From: Balnearium lithotrophicum
GTDB taxonomy: Bacteria > Aquificota > Aquificia > Desulfurobacteriales > Desulfurobacteriaceae
Length of the DNA stretch: 64,000 bases
Direction of reading: 5' to 3'
Assembly (NCBI RefSeq): GCF_900182585.1
Contig: NZ_FXTM01000002.1
Coordinates: forward strand, 1 to 64,000
Shown: positions 17,410-25,200 of the stretch, piece after piece
Layout: every line of letters starts with the position of its first letter
Numbering within the stretch: the first letter of the stretch is position 1
Notes under the pieces: generated by a model
Seen by the model: only the letters and a program-made list of their open reading frames with translations
The model's database searches: none
Told to the model about the DNA's origin: nothing
Position numbers and translations under genes: made by a program

Positions 17410-18072
17410 TCAGAGCCGTAAGTACTCCGTAATCACTTGATTACCGCACTGGAAAACCCTCTTTATTTTAAATCTCTTAACTAACTCCAATTTTCCAAAA
17501 CCCTCTCCAGATGTAAGCGAAGGAACGTCATTTCCACCTACAACAACTGGAAGGTGAATGAGCCTTATTTCATCAACCAAATCGTTCTTTATGAGCTCCC
17601 AGTTAACAGAGCTCCCACCTTCAACCATTAGTTTCTCTATTCCCATATCCTTAAGCTTTTTGAAAAGCTCCTTAAAGTCAACTCTATCTTCACCTGCAGT
17701 TATAACCTTAGCTCCCCTCTTCTTAAACTCTTCTATTTTCTCAAGGGGAGCTCTCTTCGAAACGGCAACTACTGTTGGTGCAACTTCTGTATTTAAAACG
17801 TTTGAATCTAAAGGAATATCCCCTTTTGATGTAGGAATGACTCTGACAGGATTTTTACCTTCAACGTACCTTACAGTAAGGTTAGGATTGTCGATTCTTA
17901 CAGTATTTGCACCAACCATTATCCCATCACACTCAGCTCTTATCCGGTGGAGGTACCTGTTTGCCTCCTCGTCCATCAACTTCATTATCTCCTTACTTGA
18001 GACTCCCCTTGAGAGAGTGAGCTTTCCATCGATTGTAACCTCAGAAACAATTAAAACGTAAGGTCTTTCCAT
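17410..18072 (-). CDS. Diaminohydroxy-ribosylamino-pyrimidinone-phosphate reductase (archaeal/fungal ArfC/Rib7 type)
   Basis: A 220-residue stand-alone RibD_C (DHFR-like) protein. Motifs are SEVTIDGKLTLSRGVS, CDGIMVGANTVRIDNPNLTVR, IEKLMVEGGSSVNWELI and IHLPVVVGG. In riboflavin synthesis it would reduce the ribosylamino side chain with NADPH. Most bacteria carry this as the C-terminal half of RibD; a stand-alone form of this shape is typical of archaea and fungi. Riboflavin synthase (ribE) lies at 21 kb. It is in a minus-strand run with the CDP-alcohol transferase upstream (2 bp) and oppB downstream (1 bp). Confidence 0.85.
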   Translation of the reverse strand: MERPYVLIVSEVTIDGKLTLSRGVSSKEIMKLMDEEANRYLHRIRAECDGIMVGANTVRIDNPNLTVRYVEGKNPVRVIPTSKGDIPLDSNVLNTEVAPTVVAVSKRAPLEKIEEFKKRGAKVITAGEDRVDFKELFKKLKDMGIEKLMVEGGSSVNWELIKNDLVDEIRLIHLPVVVGGNDVPSLTSGEGFGKLELVKRFKIKRVFQCGNQVITEYLRL

Positions 18073-18074
18073 AA

Positions 18075-18698
18075 TTAAACCTCGTACTCCTTTCCGTATT
18101 TCCTGTATAGATAAACCAACCTGTGGAGAAGGGATAGAAATGACATTACAGCTATAAACTCAACTCCATAGGTCAATACTTTATGGTTCCAAGGATAGAA
18201 AATTGATGAAAGAAAGAGAAATATAAATGTTTCAGGCCTTCCGAAGAACCCTGTATTTTCAAGGGGGTCCTTTATCTTCCCGGTACTTCTATTTTCATAC
18301 CCTATCTCAGCATAGGCGACAGGTTTTATAAATGTATGAAGCATCGTTGAAACAACAGCTAAGAGGGCAACCCACTCGTTTGCATACTTTAGGGCAACTG
18401 CTCCAAGGACGAAACCATCAACCCACTTATCTGCTATCCAGTCAAAAACAGCTCCAAACTTTGTCGCTCTTTTATTGTTAACAGCAACGTACCCATCACA
18501 GAGGTCTAAGATGCCAGAAACGGATAGGAAAAAAGCTCCAATAACTGGATGCTTCGAAAAGTAGAGAACAGCAGATAGCGTTCCAAAGATAACTGCCAAA
18601 AGTGTTATTACGTTAGGTGAAACGTTGGCCTTTGCAAATACCCATCCAAAGGGTGAATAGAGTTTCTTTAAGGCATCTCTCTTACTTGTAATGTTCAT
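18075..18698 (-). CDS. CDP-alcohol phosphatidyltransferase family membrane protein
   Basis: A 207-residue enzyme with about six helices, which would join a CDP-activated lipid to a polar alcohol. The family motif is DLCDGYVAVNNKRATKFG, then AVFDWIADKWVD. It fits DxxDGxxAR-x8-GxxxDxxxD except that the Arg after Ala is Val. All four Asp are present. Overall shape is like archaeal-type inositol-phosphate or glycerophosphate transferases, so I cannot name the alcohol. The start ATG shares one base with the ugd stop. Confidence 0.78.
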   Translation of the reverse strand: MNITSKRDALKKLYSPFGWVFAKANVSPNVITLLAVIFGTLSAVLYFSKHPVIGAFFLSVSGILDLCDGYVAVNNKRATKFGAVFDWIADKWVDGFVLGAVALKYANEWVALLAVVSTMLHTFIKPVAYAEIGYENRSTGKIKDPLENTGFFGRPETFIFLFLSSIFYPWNHKVLTYGVEFIAVMSFLSLLHRLVYLYRKYGKEYEV

Positions 18699-20029
18699 TA
18701 CGGTCTCCCAATACTTTCATACGTGCAGAATTGCTCCATGATAGAAGGTTCCCACAGGTTCCTTCCATCAATTACAACCTTTCCCTTAAGTTTATCAAAA
18801 TCCACGTTCTCGAACTCCTTCCACTCTGTAACCAGAATCAGAGCTTCAGCTCCCTCAAGAGCTTCGTACTTATCCTTTGAGAACGTAAGCCTTTCTCCAA
18901 ATTTCTCCAATTCCTCCTTAAAAACCCTCTTTGCATTCTCAACAGCAACCGGGTCGTAGGCCTTTACATTTGCCCCCAAACTTAAAAGCCTTTTGATTAT
19001 TGGTATTGAAGGCGCTTCCCTCATATCGTCAGTTTCAGGTTTAAAGGCAAGTCCCCAAACTGCAACAGTTACTCCTTTCAAGTCTGGAATGTGCCTCAAC
19101 AACTTCTCAACGGGTTTCAGCTTTTGCCTTTCATTTACAGAGATAACCGATTCAAGTAGTTCAGGTTCCTCCCCTGCCCCTTTAGCAGTGTTGATAAGAG
19201 CCTTTACATCCTTTGGGAAGCAACTTCCTCCAAATCCACACCCGGCCCTCAGGAAGTGGGGGCTAATTCTGTGGTCTAAACCCATACCCCTCGCAACTAC
19301 AGTCACATCTGCTCCGTACTTTTCACAGATGTTTGCAACTTCATTGATAAACGAAATCTTCGTAGCTAAGAATGCATTTGAGGCGTACTTTATCATCTCT
19401 GCAGTTGGTAGGTCTGTTATCAAAATGGCAGGCTGAAGCTTTTCGTAGAGTGAGGCAACCCTTCCTGCAACATCCCTATCATCGGCTCCAACTACAACCC
19501 TATCAGGTTTCATAAAATCCTCTACTGCCTTTCCTTCTCTCAAAAATTCGGGATTGGAGACAACGTCAAACCTCTTCTCCGGCTCGTCTATTCCTCTCTC
19601 CTCTAAGAGCTTCCTTATAAATTCCTTAGCCCACCTTCCAGTTCCTACCGGAACTGTTGACTTGTTAACAATAATCTTGTAGTCCCCGTTATCTATGAAT
19701 TTAGCTATGCTCCTGTAGGCACTTTCAACGTAGGAGAGGTCTGCAGAACCGTCTGGTCTTGAGGGTGTTCCTACGGCTATAAAGATGAAGTCTGAGTTTT
19801 TCACAGCATAGGAGTAGTCTGTTGTAAACTCAATTTTTCTGTTCTCAAGGGCACTCTTCAGAATTTTGTCCAGTCCAGGTTCGTAAATGGGGACCTCACC
19901 CCTTTTAAGCCTCTCTATCTTTTCCTCATCAATGTCAAGGCCTATAACTCTGTGACCTAAGTATGCAAAACATGCTCCGGAGACAAGGCCGACGTATCCT
20001 GTTCCTATTACAGCTATTCTCTTTTCCAA
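18698..20029 (-). CDS. ugd: UDP-glucose 6-dehydrogenase family (nucleotide-sugar dehydrogenase)
   Basis: Oxidises a UDP-hexose to the uronic acid with 2 NAD, for polysaccharide or surface sugars. It has 443 residues. The N-terminal NAD site is VIGTGYVGLVSGACFAYLGH, then NKSTVPVGTG and NPEFLREGKAVEDF. The catalytic cysteine lies in GCGFGGSCFPKDVKAL. The C-terminal domain has VAVWGLAFKPETDDMREAPS. The UGD versus UDP-ManNAc dehydrogenase choice cannot be made by eye, but KDVKAL and the length favour UGD. It overlaps ppx/gppA by 16 bp. Confidence 0.9.
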   Translation of the reverse strand: MEKRIAVIGTGYVGLVSGACFAYLGHRVIGLDIDEEKIERLKRGEVPIYEPGLDKILKSALENRKIEFTTDYSYAVKNSDFIFIAVGTPSRPDGSADLSYVESAYRSIAKFIDNGDYKIIVNKSTVPVGTGRWAKEFIRKLLEERGIDEPEKRFDVVSNPEFLREGKAVEDFMKPDRVVVGADDRDVAGRVASLYEKLQPAILITDLPTAEMIKYASNAFLATKISFINEVANICEKYGADVTVVARGMGLDHRISPHFLRAGCGFGGSCFPKDVKALINTAKGAGEEPELLESVISVNERQKLKPVEKLLRHIPDLKGVTVAVWGLAFKPETDDMREAPSIPIIKRLLSLGANVKAYDPVAVENAKRVFKEELEKFGERLTFSKDKYEALEGAEALILVTEWKEFENVDFDKLKGKVVIDGRNLWEPSIMEQFCTYESIGRP

Positions 20030-20946
20030 TTTTTTGCCTCCTTCAAAGCTAAACTGTAAAGTAGTCCCAGTTCACTAACAGTCAAATACTCCTTCTCAAA
20101 AACATCACAGAAGACCTTAAAAAAAGCAAGCCCTGGAATAATAACGTCAGCTCTGTTTTCCTCTAAACCTACAACGTTCTTTCTCTCCTCTAACGTCATT
20201 GAGGAGAGCTTCTTATACCACTTATCTATCACTTCTTTTGAAACCCTGTATCCGTGGACAACTTCAGGTCTGTAAACTTCCATTTTTTCCTCCATTGCAA
20301 CAACGGAGGTTATTGTTCCTCCAACGGCGAAGGTCTCGAAGTTCAAATCCCTTATTCCTACTTTAACTTCAAGGAGATTTTCAGATACAAACTCCTCTAA
20401 CTTTAGGAGCTCCTCCTCAGCCGGAGGGTTGGAGTGGAGAAACTCTTCGTACAGAAAAACGACTCCAAACTTTAAACTCTTTAGGAGTTCTATTCTCTCT
20501 TTAGTTCCGTAAACGATTTCGGTACTTCCACCCCCTAAATCTACAGTCATTGCATAGCCTGAAGGGTTAAAGTGATAAACGTTTGCCAGAAAGACAAGCT
20601 CTGCCTCTTCCCTATCTGAGAGAATTTTAATGTCTATTCCAAGTTCTCTAACTTTATTCAGAAACTCCTCTGAATTTTCAGCAAGCCTTGTTGCTTCCGT
20701 TGCTACTGCAGTGATTTTGTCAACATTGTACTTAGAAATTATTTCCTTAAATTCCTTCAAAACCTCTACCGTCCTGTCAATACTCTCCTTTGAGAGAACT
20801 TTGGATTCCCTTAACCCCTGACCTAACCTCGTGACCTTTCCCGTTTTAAACAGAGGTATAACTTCTCCATCCCTAATTTCCGATATTAAGAGCCTTGTAG
20901 AGTTTGTTCCAATATCTATTGTCGCTAACCTCAAAACCTCCTCCAA
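20014..20946 (-). CDS. Ppx/GppA exopolyphosphatase/pentaphosphatase
   Basis: A 310-residue short form (N-terminal ASKHA phosphatase domain only; no HD domain). Motifs are ATIDIGTNSTRLLI, the acidic GLRESKVLSKESIDRT region, VATEATRLAENSEEFL and MTVDLGGGSTEIVYG. It would degrade polyphosphate or convert pppGpp to ppGpp; the short form is common in thermophiles. It is the first gene of the minus-strand run reaching towards mraY and is divergent from ribE with 42 bp between start codons. Confidence 0.88.
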   Translation of the reverse strand: MEEVLRLATIDIGTNSTRLLISEIRDGEVIPLFKTGKVTRLGQGLRESKVLSKESIDRTVEVLKEFKEIISKYNVDKITAVATEATRLAENSEEFLNKVRELGIDIKILSDREEAELVFLANVYHFNPSGYAMTVDLGGGSTEIVYGTKERIELLKSLKFGVVFLYEEFLHSNPPAEEELLKLEEFVSENLLEVKVGIRDLNFETFAVGGTITSVVAMEEKMEVYRPEVVHGYRVSKEVIDKWYKKLSSMTLEERKNVVGLEENRADVIIPGLAFFKVFCDVFEKEYLTVSELGLLYSLALKEAKNWKRE

Positions 20947-20988
20947 CTATAATTGAATATCAAATTCTACCAAGAAAGGGGTAGACGA

Positions 20989-21591
20989 ATGTTTACAGGA
21001 ATTGTTGAGGAAGTAGGAAGGGTAATTTCTGTTAGAAGAAAAAGTAAGGGTGCAGAGCTAACCGTTAAGGGAAAAATCACTACTCAGGAAACAAAATTGG
21101 GAGACAGTATATCCGTAAACGGTGTCTGCTTAACAGTAACAGAAATAGGTAAGGACTTCTTTTCGTTCTTCGTTTCATATGAAACTTTGAGGAGAACAAA
21201 TCTGAAAGAAGTTAAACCGGGTGACTTTGTAAATTTGGAGAGAGCTCTTACTCTAAACAGCAGACTTGGAGGACACATTGTCCAGGGACACGTTGATACG
21301 ACAACGAAGATAACGAGGATAAAAAGAGAGGGAGAGAGCTTTAAGTTTTACTTTTCACTGCCTTTGAGTTTCTCCCACCTAATAGTTGAGAAGGGCTCAG
21401 TCGCAGTTGATGGTATAAGTCTGACAGTTGCAGAAATTTTAAGTTCAGAATTTTCAGTTGCAGTTATTCCCCATACTTACGAAAGCACAAATTTAAAGTT
21501 TAAGAGGGCTGGAGATAACGTAAATCTTGAATTTGACATAATAGGAAAGTACGTAGAGAGAATGTTAAAAGTGCCCCAGAGGGGCACCTGA
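20989..21591 (+). CDS. ribE: Riboflavin synthase alpha chain
   Basis: Dismutates two dimethyl-ribityllumazines to riboflavin. It is 200 residues long with the characteristic internal duplication: MFTGIVEEVGRV, LGDSISVNGVCLTV, SYETLRRTN and GGHIVQGHVDTTT in the first half; KGSVAVDGISLTV, VIPHTYESTNL and IGKYVERML in the second. The start at 20989 was chosen because MFTGIV is the invariant N-terminus and a purine-rich AAAGGGG lies upstream; an earlier in-frame ATG adds 12 residues without family support. Confidence 0.95.
   Translation: MFTGIVEEVGRVISVRRKSKGAELTVKGKITTQETKLGDSISVNGVCLTVTEIGKDFFSFFVSYETLRRTNLKEVKPGDFVNLERALTLNSRLGGHIVQGHVDTTTKITRIKREGESFKFYFSLPLSFSHLIVEKGSVAVDGISLTVAEILSSEFSVAVIPHTYESTNLKFKRAGDNVNLEFDIIGKYVERMLKVPQRGT
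21571..21587 (-). terminator. Terminator of the suf-superoxide reductase operon
   Basis: GTGCCCC-TCT-GGGGCAC on the minus strand (7-bp stem, 3-base loop) is followed by TTTT. It lies just past the superoxide reductase stop, within the last codons of the convergent ribE. Confidence 0.7.
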
Positions 21592-21927
21592 CTACTCCTC
21601 AACTTCTACTTTAACCTCTTCACTGTGCCATAGGCCGTGAAGGTTGCAGTAGGCGTGAGCGGTTAGGGTAGCACTATTTTCAAGCTTTACTTTGAAAACA
21701 ACTTCAGATGCTGCCCTTTCAGCTTCAAAGTCTGCCCTTGCAACTAAGAAGTTGTCTGCCCAAAGGGAAACGTGCTCAATCCAGTGCTCCTTTGTGTTTG
21801 GGTGTGGAATGTCCTTTCCTACAACAACTCTAACTTCAAACCACTCTCCCTTTTTAACCTTTGCAGGTGCTTCAACTACAGGGGTGTGCTTCCTCTTTCC
21901 TTCTGGTTCTGGACCGAATACTTTCAT
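21592..21927 (-). CDS. Superoxide reductase (neelaredoxin, 1Fe type)
   Basis: Reduces superoxide to peroxide without making oxygen, the usual defence in anaerobes. It has 111 residues. The Fe(His)4(Cys) site is visible: His14 (KHTP), His42, His48 and His52 region (HPNTKEHWIEH), and Cys94/His97 (CNLHG). Lys13 of the usual EKH motif is kept, but the preceding Glu is Arg. There is no N-terminal desulforedoxin domain, so it is the 1Fe class. It is 27 bp downstream of sufB in the same operon and ends at a clear terminator. Confidence 0.92.
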   Translation of the reverse strand: MKVFGPEPEGKRKHTPVVEAPAKVKKGEWFEVRVVVGKDIPHPNTKEHWIEHVSLWADNFLVARADFEAERAASEVVFKVKLENSATLTAHAYCNLHGLWHSEEVKVEVEE

Positions 21928-21954
21928 CTTACCTCCTCCAAATTTAGATAGTTT

Positions 21955-22899
21955 TTATCTGAGCATACCTTGAACTATAACATCAACTGCTTCATCCTCA
22001 GAGAGTCCCCTTGCCATCAAGGTTTCCAACTGTTTCTTATCAATACTACCAATTGCAGCCTCGTGGGTAACCTTTGCAGTCTCATCGTTAACAACAACAA
22101 CAGGAACAGCTTTAACTGTTACATCCTTTCCTCTTATAATTTCAGAGCAGTCAATGTGTCCTCTACACTTTGGAGCATTACCGTAGGTCTCACCTACAAA
22201 GGTAGCCTTCGTCTCATCCACGGCAATAATACGGCTCTTTGAAATGCCCCTTGATTCCTCACCGTTGAGGTGGATTACATCCTCAACGTAAATCTCATCG
22301 TCCTTCTTTCCAATCATCTTTGTTTCAAATACAGCAATTCCCTTTTTATCTACATTGGCTTTCAAAACTATCCTTACCTTTCCAGCTCTACCTCTTGTCT
22401 GTTTGAAAACGGACCTGAAGTAGGCATTTTCACCAATGTAGGCATCAGTTTCCGTTTCCAACTCAACAAACGTTTCCTCTCCGTTGTAGTGAAGGTCTAA
22501 GAACTCAAACCTTGCCTCTTTCTCAACTCTAACCTTTAATTTGTTTTTGTGCTTCAGCTTTATTCCTTCAGCCATTGCCCCGTAAACCTGAAACTTAACG
22601 TCTGCACCTTCTCCTACAATAATTTCCCCTTCGGTTGTTTGGACTTCTGTAGTCTCTGCAGCTCCAAAACAGAGGGTAACCGGTTCCTCAAGTTTCGTTC
22701 CCGGCTCTACGTAAACCTTAGTTTTAACCCCTGTAGGAGTTTCATGAACCTCAGACCTCACTCCTGGAGCGGGATAACGAATAACAACTTTGTTCCTATC
22801 AACTAAGAGGTTAAACTTGTTCCTATCAAAGAGTTCCTTTGGAAGTCCTATCTGAACAAATTTTTTTGCTATATCATTAATGGAGTTCTTTGTAGCCAT
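21955..22899 (-). CDS. sufB: SufB/SufD-type Fe-S scaffold protein (minimal SUF form)
   Basis: A 314-residue right-handed beta-helix protein, much shorter than E. coli SufB (495). The C-terminal signature is clear: SRGISKSRIIAVDETKATFVG, then NAPKCRGHIDCSEIIRG, ending THEAAIGSIDKKQLETLMARGLSEDEA. It corresponds to the single SufB-like protein that partners SufC in archaea and early-branching bacteria (SmsCB). There is no sufD, sufS, sufE or sufU nearby. It abuts sufC (1-bp overlap) and precedes the superoxide reductase. Confidence 0.9.
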   Translation of the reverse strand: MATKNSINDIAKKFVQIGLPKELFDRNKFNLLVDRNKVVIRYPAPGVRSEVHETPTGVKTKVYVEPGTKLEEPVTLCFGAAETTEVQTTEGEIIVGEGADVKFQVYGAMAEGIKLKHKNKLKVRVEKEARFEFLDLHYNGEETFVELETETDAYIGENAYFRSVFKQTRGRAGKVRIVLKANVDKKGIAVFETKMIGKKDDEIYVEDVIHLNGEESRGISKSRIIAVDETKATFVGETYGNAPKCRGHIDCSEIIRGKDVTVKAVPVVVVNDETAKVTHEAAIGSIDKKQLETLMARGLSEDEAVDVIVQGMLR

Positions 22900-23633
22900 T
22901 ACTTACCTCCTACAAGCTCAGGGTTTCTAACTTCACACTTAACACACATCGTCTTAAATTTTTCTCCAATTTCCTTTGGATTCCCAGTTTGGACAACCCT
23001 ACCATCACACATGAGAGTTGCTCTATCGGCTATCTCAGCAATCTCCTCTCTGTGGGTTATCATTAAAACAGTCGTTCCATTTTCCCTCATTGTTTTAATC
23101 ATGTTTGCTATATCTTCCATGGATGCAAAGTCTATTCCAGAGTCAGGCTCATCTAAAACTGCAAGTTTAGGTCTCATTGCAAGTATCGATGCAAGTTCAA
23201 CCCTCTTCCTCTCTCCACCTGAAAGGGTATCATCAACAAACCTGCTCAAGTACGTACAGTCGAGCCCTACAAGCTCTAAACACTTAACTACATCAAGCTC
23301 TGGGTTGTTCCTACCTGAAAGCTTTAAATACTCCTCAACAGTTATTCCTTCAAACCTTGCAGGCTCCTGCCAGGCAAGTGTCACCCCCAACTTAGCCCTT
23401 TCATAAATTTCAAGGCCATTGAGTAGCTTATCCTTAAAAATAATTTCCCCTTCATCAGGAGATTTTAGCTCGTTAATTCCCATAATTAAGCTTGCCAGTG
23501 TTGACTTCCCAGCACCGTTGGGACCTAAAATCGCATGTATTTCTCCCTCGTTTACAACTAAATTAACACCTCTTAAAATCGGTCTCTCATCTATTGTAAG
23601 TTTTACATTGTTCACTGTAAGAAGCGGTTTCAT
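22899..23633 (-). CDS. sufC: Fe-S cluster assembly ATPase
   Basis: A 244-residue ABC ATPase of the SUF system. Walker A is GPNGAGKST, the Q-loop region is LAWQEPARFEGITVEEYL, the signature is LSGGERKRVELASIL, Walker B is LAVLDEPDSGIDF and the switch His is in MITHREEIA. This pattern (LAWQEP; DEPDSGIDFASMED) is SufC rather than a transporter. It is first in the sufC-sufB-superoxide reductase operon, with AGGAGG before ATG and a good sigma-70 promoter upstream. Confidence 0.95.
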   Translation of the reverse strand: MKPLLTVNNVKLTIDERPILRGVNLVVNEGEIHAILGPNGAGKSTLASLIMGINELKSPDEGEIIFKDKLLNGLEIYERAKLGVTLAWQEPARFEGITVEEYLKLSGRNNPELDVVKCLELVGLDCTYLSRFVDDTLSGGERKRVELASILAMRPKLAVLDEPDSGIDFASMEDIANMIKTMRENGTTVLMITHREEIAEIADRATLMCDGRVVQTGNPKEIGEKFKTMCVKCEVRNPELVGGK

Positions 23634-23660
23634 CTACAACCTCCTTCGTTGATTAATTTA

Positions 23661-23689
23661 ATCTTATTTTAAATTTCCTTAACTGTCAA
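23661..23689 (-). promoter_or_regulatory. Sigma-70 promoter of the suf operon
   Basis: On the minus strand, TTGACA (23684-23689), a 17-base spacer and TAAGAT (23661-23666) lie 28 bases upstream of the sufC start codon. Confidence 0.7.
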
Positions 23690-23705
23690 GGGATAACTTG
23701 GCCTT

Positions 23706-23724
23706 ATTGATAAAGATTATCAAT
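23706..23724. promoter_or_regulatory. Fur/PerR-type operator between suf and the antiporter operon
   Basis: ATTGATAA-AGA-TTATCAAT is a perfect 8-bp inverted repeat. Its core TGATAAA-G-ATTATCA matches the 7-1-7 consensus TGATAAT-N-ATTATCA of Fur-family repressors with one mismatch. It lies 17 bp beyond the suf -35 and just upstream of the antiporter -10. The regulator is not encoded in this window. Confidence 0.6.
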
Positions 23725-23741
23725 TAAGCTCACTCTTTCTG

Positions 23742-23750
23742 TGTTAATAT
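23742..23750 (+). promoter_or_regulatory. Extended -10 promoter for the TrkA-like/antiporter operon
   Basis: TGTTAATAT (TG-n plus TAATAT) lies 28 bases before the start codon at 23778. Its -35 region falls on the edge of the Fur-type palindrome, so a bound repressor could block it. Confidence 0.45.
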
Positions 23751-23777
23751 CTCAAAGTTAAAGTGTACTAAATCCTA

Positions 23778-25199
23778 ATGGAGATATTTGAATTGAAGCT
23801 ACTAATCGTTGGTGCAGGAGAGGTAGGCAGAGAACTTATAAAGAGGCTCCAGAAGGAGTGGAAGTTAATAGTAATCGACCTTAGTGAGGAAAAGCTTGTA
23901 AAGATAGTTGAAGTCTTAAACTCTGAATCCCTAAATAGGGTTAAGCTTATCCAGGGAGACGGAACAAGTAAACTACTTTTAAAGAGAGTAGGGATAGAAA
24001 GTGTAACGGCATTTGTGGCCTGTACGGGGGATGATGAGGTCAACATTGAGGCATGTAGACTCGCAAAGGAGTTTAACGTCCCCTCAATATTTTCAGTTTC
24101 AAACAGTAGAGAACACGACGAGTGGTACGAAAGGGAAGGGATTGACTACGTTAATAAAGCTGTAGCAACGGCCTCACTCCTTGAAAAACAGATAGAATCT
24201 GGAGTCGTTTCCCCTACAAACATAGGTCTTGGACAGGGGGAAATTATTGAGGTAACAATAACTCCTATGTCGATAGTTGCTGGATATCCCGTTGGGAAGT
24301 TTACATCAAGAAGATGGAGAATTGTAGCTATTTTTAGGGGGGATAAACTCATACTCCCTAAGCCTAAAACCGTAATAAAACCGGGAGATAGAATTTTAAT
24401 CGTTGGAGACCCCAAAATTTTAAAGTACATAGCTGGATTAATAAGGTCTGGAGAACCTCAGTTTCCCCTTCAATTTGGGACGGAAGAGGTTGTCTTTTTG
24501 GAAAGAAGGAGTGATTCACTTTTAAAGGATGCGAAGTTTTTCTATGAAAACACAAAAGTTTCAAAACTGTCCTTTTATTCATGTGAAGATTTTGGAAAGA
24601 GAGTTGTAGAAACCTTTAAAGAAGCAAAATCTGGTGAAGTGAAAGTAAAGAAACTTAACGGTTGCGAGAAGGAGTTTTTTGAGATTGTAAGGGGAGAAAA
24701 TTTCGGTATTTTAATCATGCCACCTAAGTACAGTGAAATCCCCCTATTTTTTGGTATAAAAACGTTTCCGGTTATTGTTGCAGAGGAGACGTTATCTCCT
24801 GTGGTTATAGCTAAAGGAACAACTCCGACTGAGAGAATTTTAGTTCCTGTTTCTGGTTCTTTCAGCAGTTTGAGGGCCCTTGAAGTCGGGATAGAAATCT
24901 CCCTAATGACAAATTCAGAATTAACTGCCCTCTATGTATCCCTCTACGAGAATGACCCGAAAATAGAACGGTTAAGGGAAAAATTGGCAAAGATTTCAAG
25001 TATGTACAAAAAGAACATTAACTTTAAAGTTAGGTATGGAAATCCAGTAAGGGAGTTTTCCAAGGAGAGTGAAGGATACAATCTATCAATCGTGGGATGT
25101 AGAAAGGGAAGAAAAACCAACTGGTTTAATCCTTATCCTCCCTTCCACATGGTTCACCGGTCAAAGTGTACTTCTATGCTTATCTGTGTAGGAGATTAG
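23778..25199 (+). CDS. TrkA-type nucleotide-gating protein with C-terminal USP domain
   Basis: A 473-residue cytoplasmic regulator. An RCK N-domain (1-120) has LLIVGAGEVGRELIKRLQKE and IQGDGTSKLLLKRVGIESV. An RCK C-domain (about 145-215) has EVTITPMSIVAGYPVGKF and IKPGDRILIVGDP. The rest (about 340-473) looks like a universal-stress-protein domain (ERILVPVSGSFSSLRALEVGIE; SIVGCRKGR). It probably senses NAD(H)/ATP or c-di-AMP-like ligands and gates the membrane antiporter encoded 1 bp downstream. It lies downstream of a Fur-type palindrome. Confidence 0.8.
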   Translation: MEIFELKLLIVGAGEVGRELIKRLQKEWKLIVIDLSEEKLVKIVEVLNSESLNRVKLIQGDGTSKLLLKRVGIESVTAFVACTGDDEVNIEACRLAKEFNVPSIFSVSNSREHDEWYEREGIDYVNKAVATASLLEKQIESGVVSPTNIGLGQGEIIEVTITPMSIVAGYPVGKFTSRRWRIVAIFRGDKLILPKPKTVIKPGDRILIVGDPKILKYIAGLIRSGEPQFPLQFGTEEVVFLERRSDSLLKDAKFFYENTKVSKLSFYSCEDFGKRVVETFKEAKSGEVKVKKLNGCEKEFFEIVRGENFGILIMPPKYSEIPLFFGIKTFPVIVAEETLSPVVIAKGTTPTERILVPVSGSFSSLRALEVGIEISLMTNSELTALYVSLYENDPKIERLREKLAKISSMYKKNINFKVRYGNPVREFSKESEGYNLSIVGCRKGRKTNWFNPYPPFHMVHRSKCTSMLICVGD

Positions 25200-25200
25200 T

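Noticed and set aside
17558-18061. A 167-codon open frame on the plus strand
   Set aside because: It lies wholly opposite the flavin-pathway reductase, is serine/threonine-rich in the way antisense frames of this genome are, and has no ribosome site. It is a shadow frame.
20947-20988. FMN riboswitch before ribE
   Set aside because: 42 bases are too short and no RFN-type helices are present.
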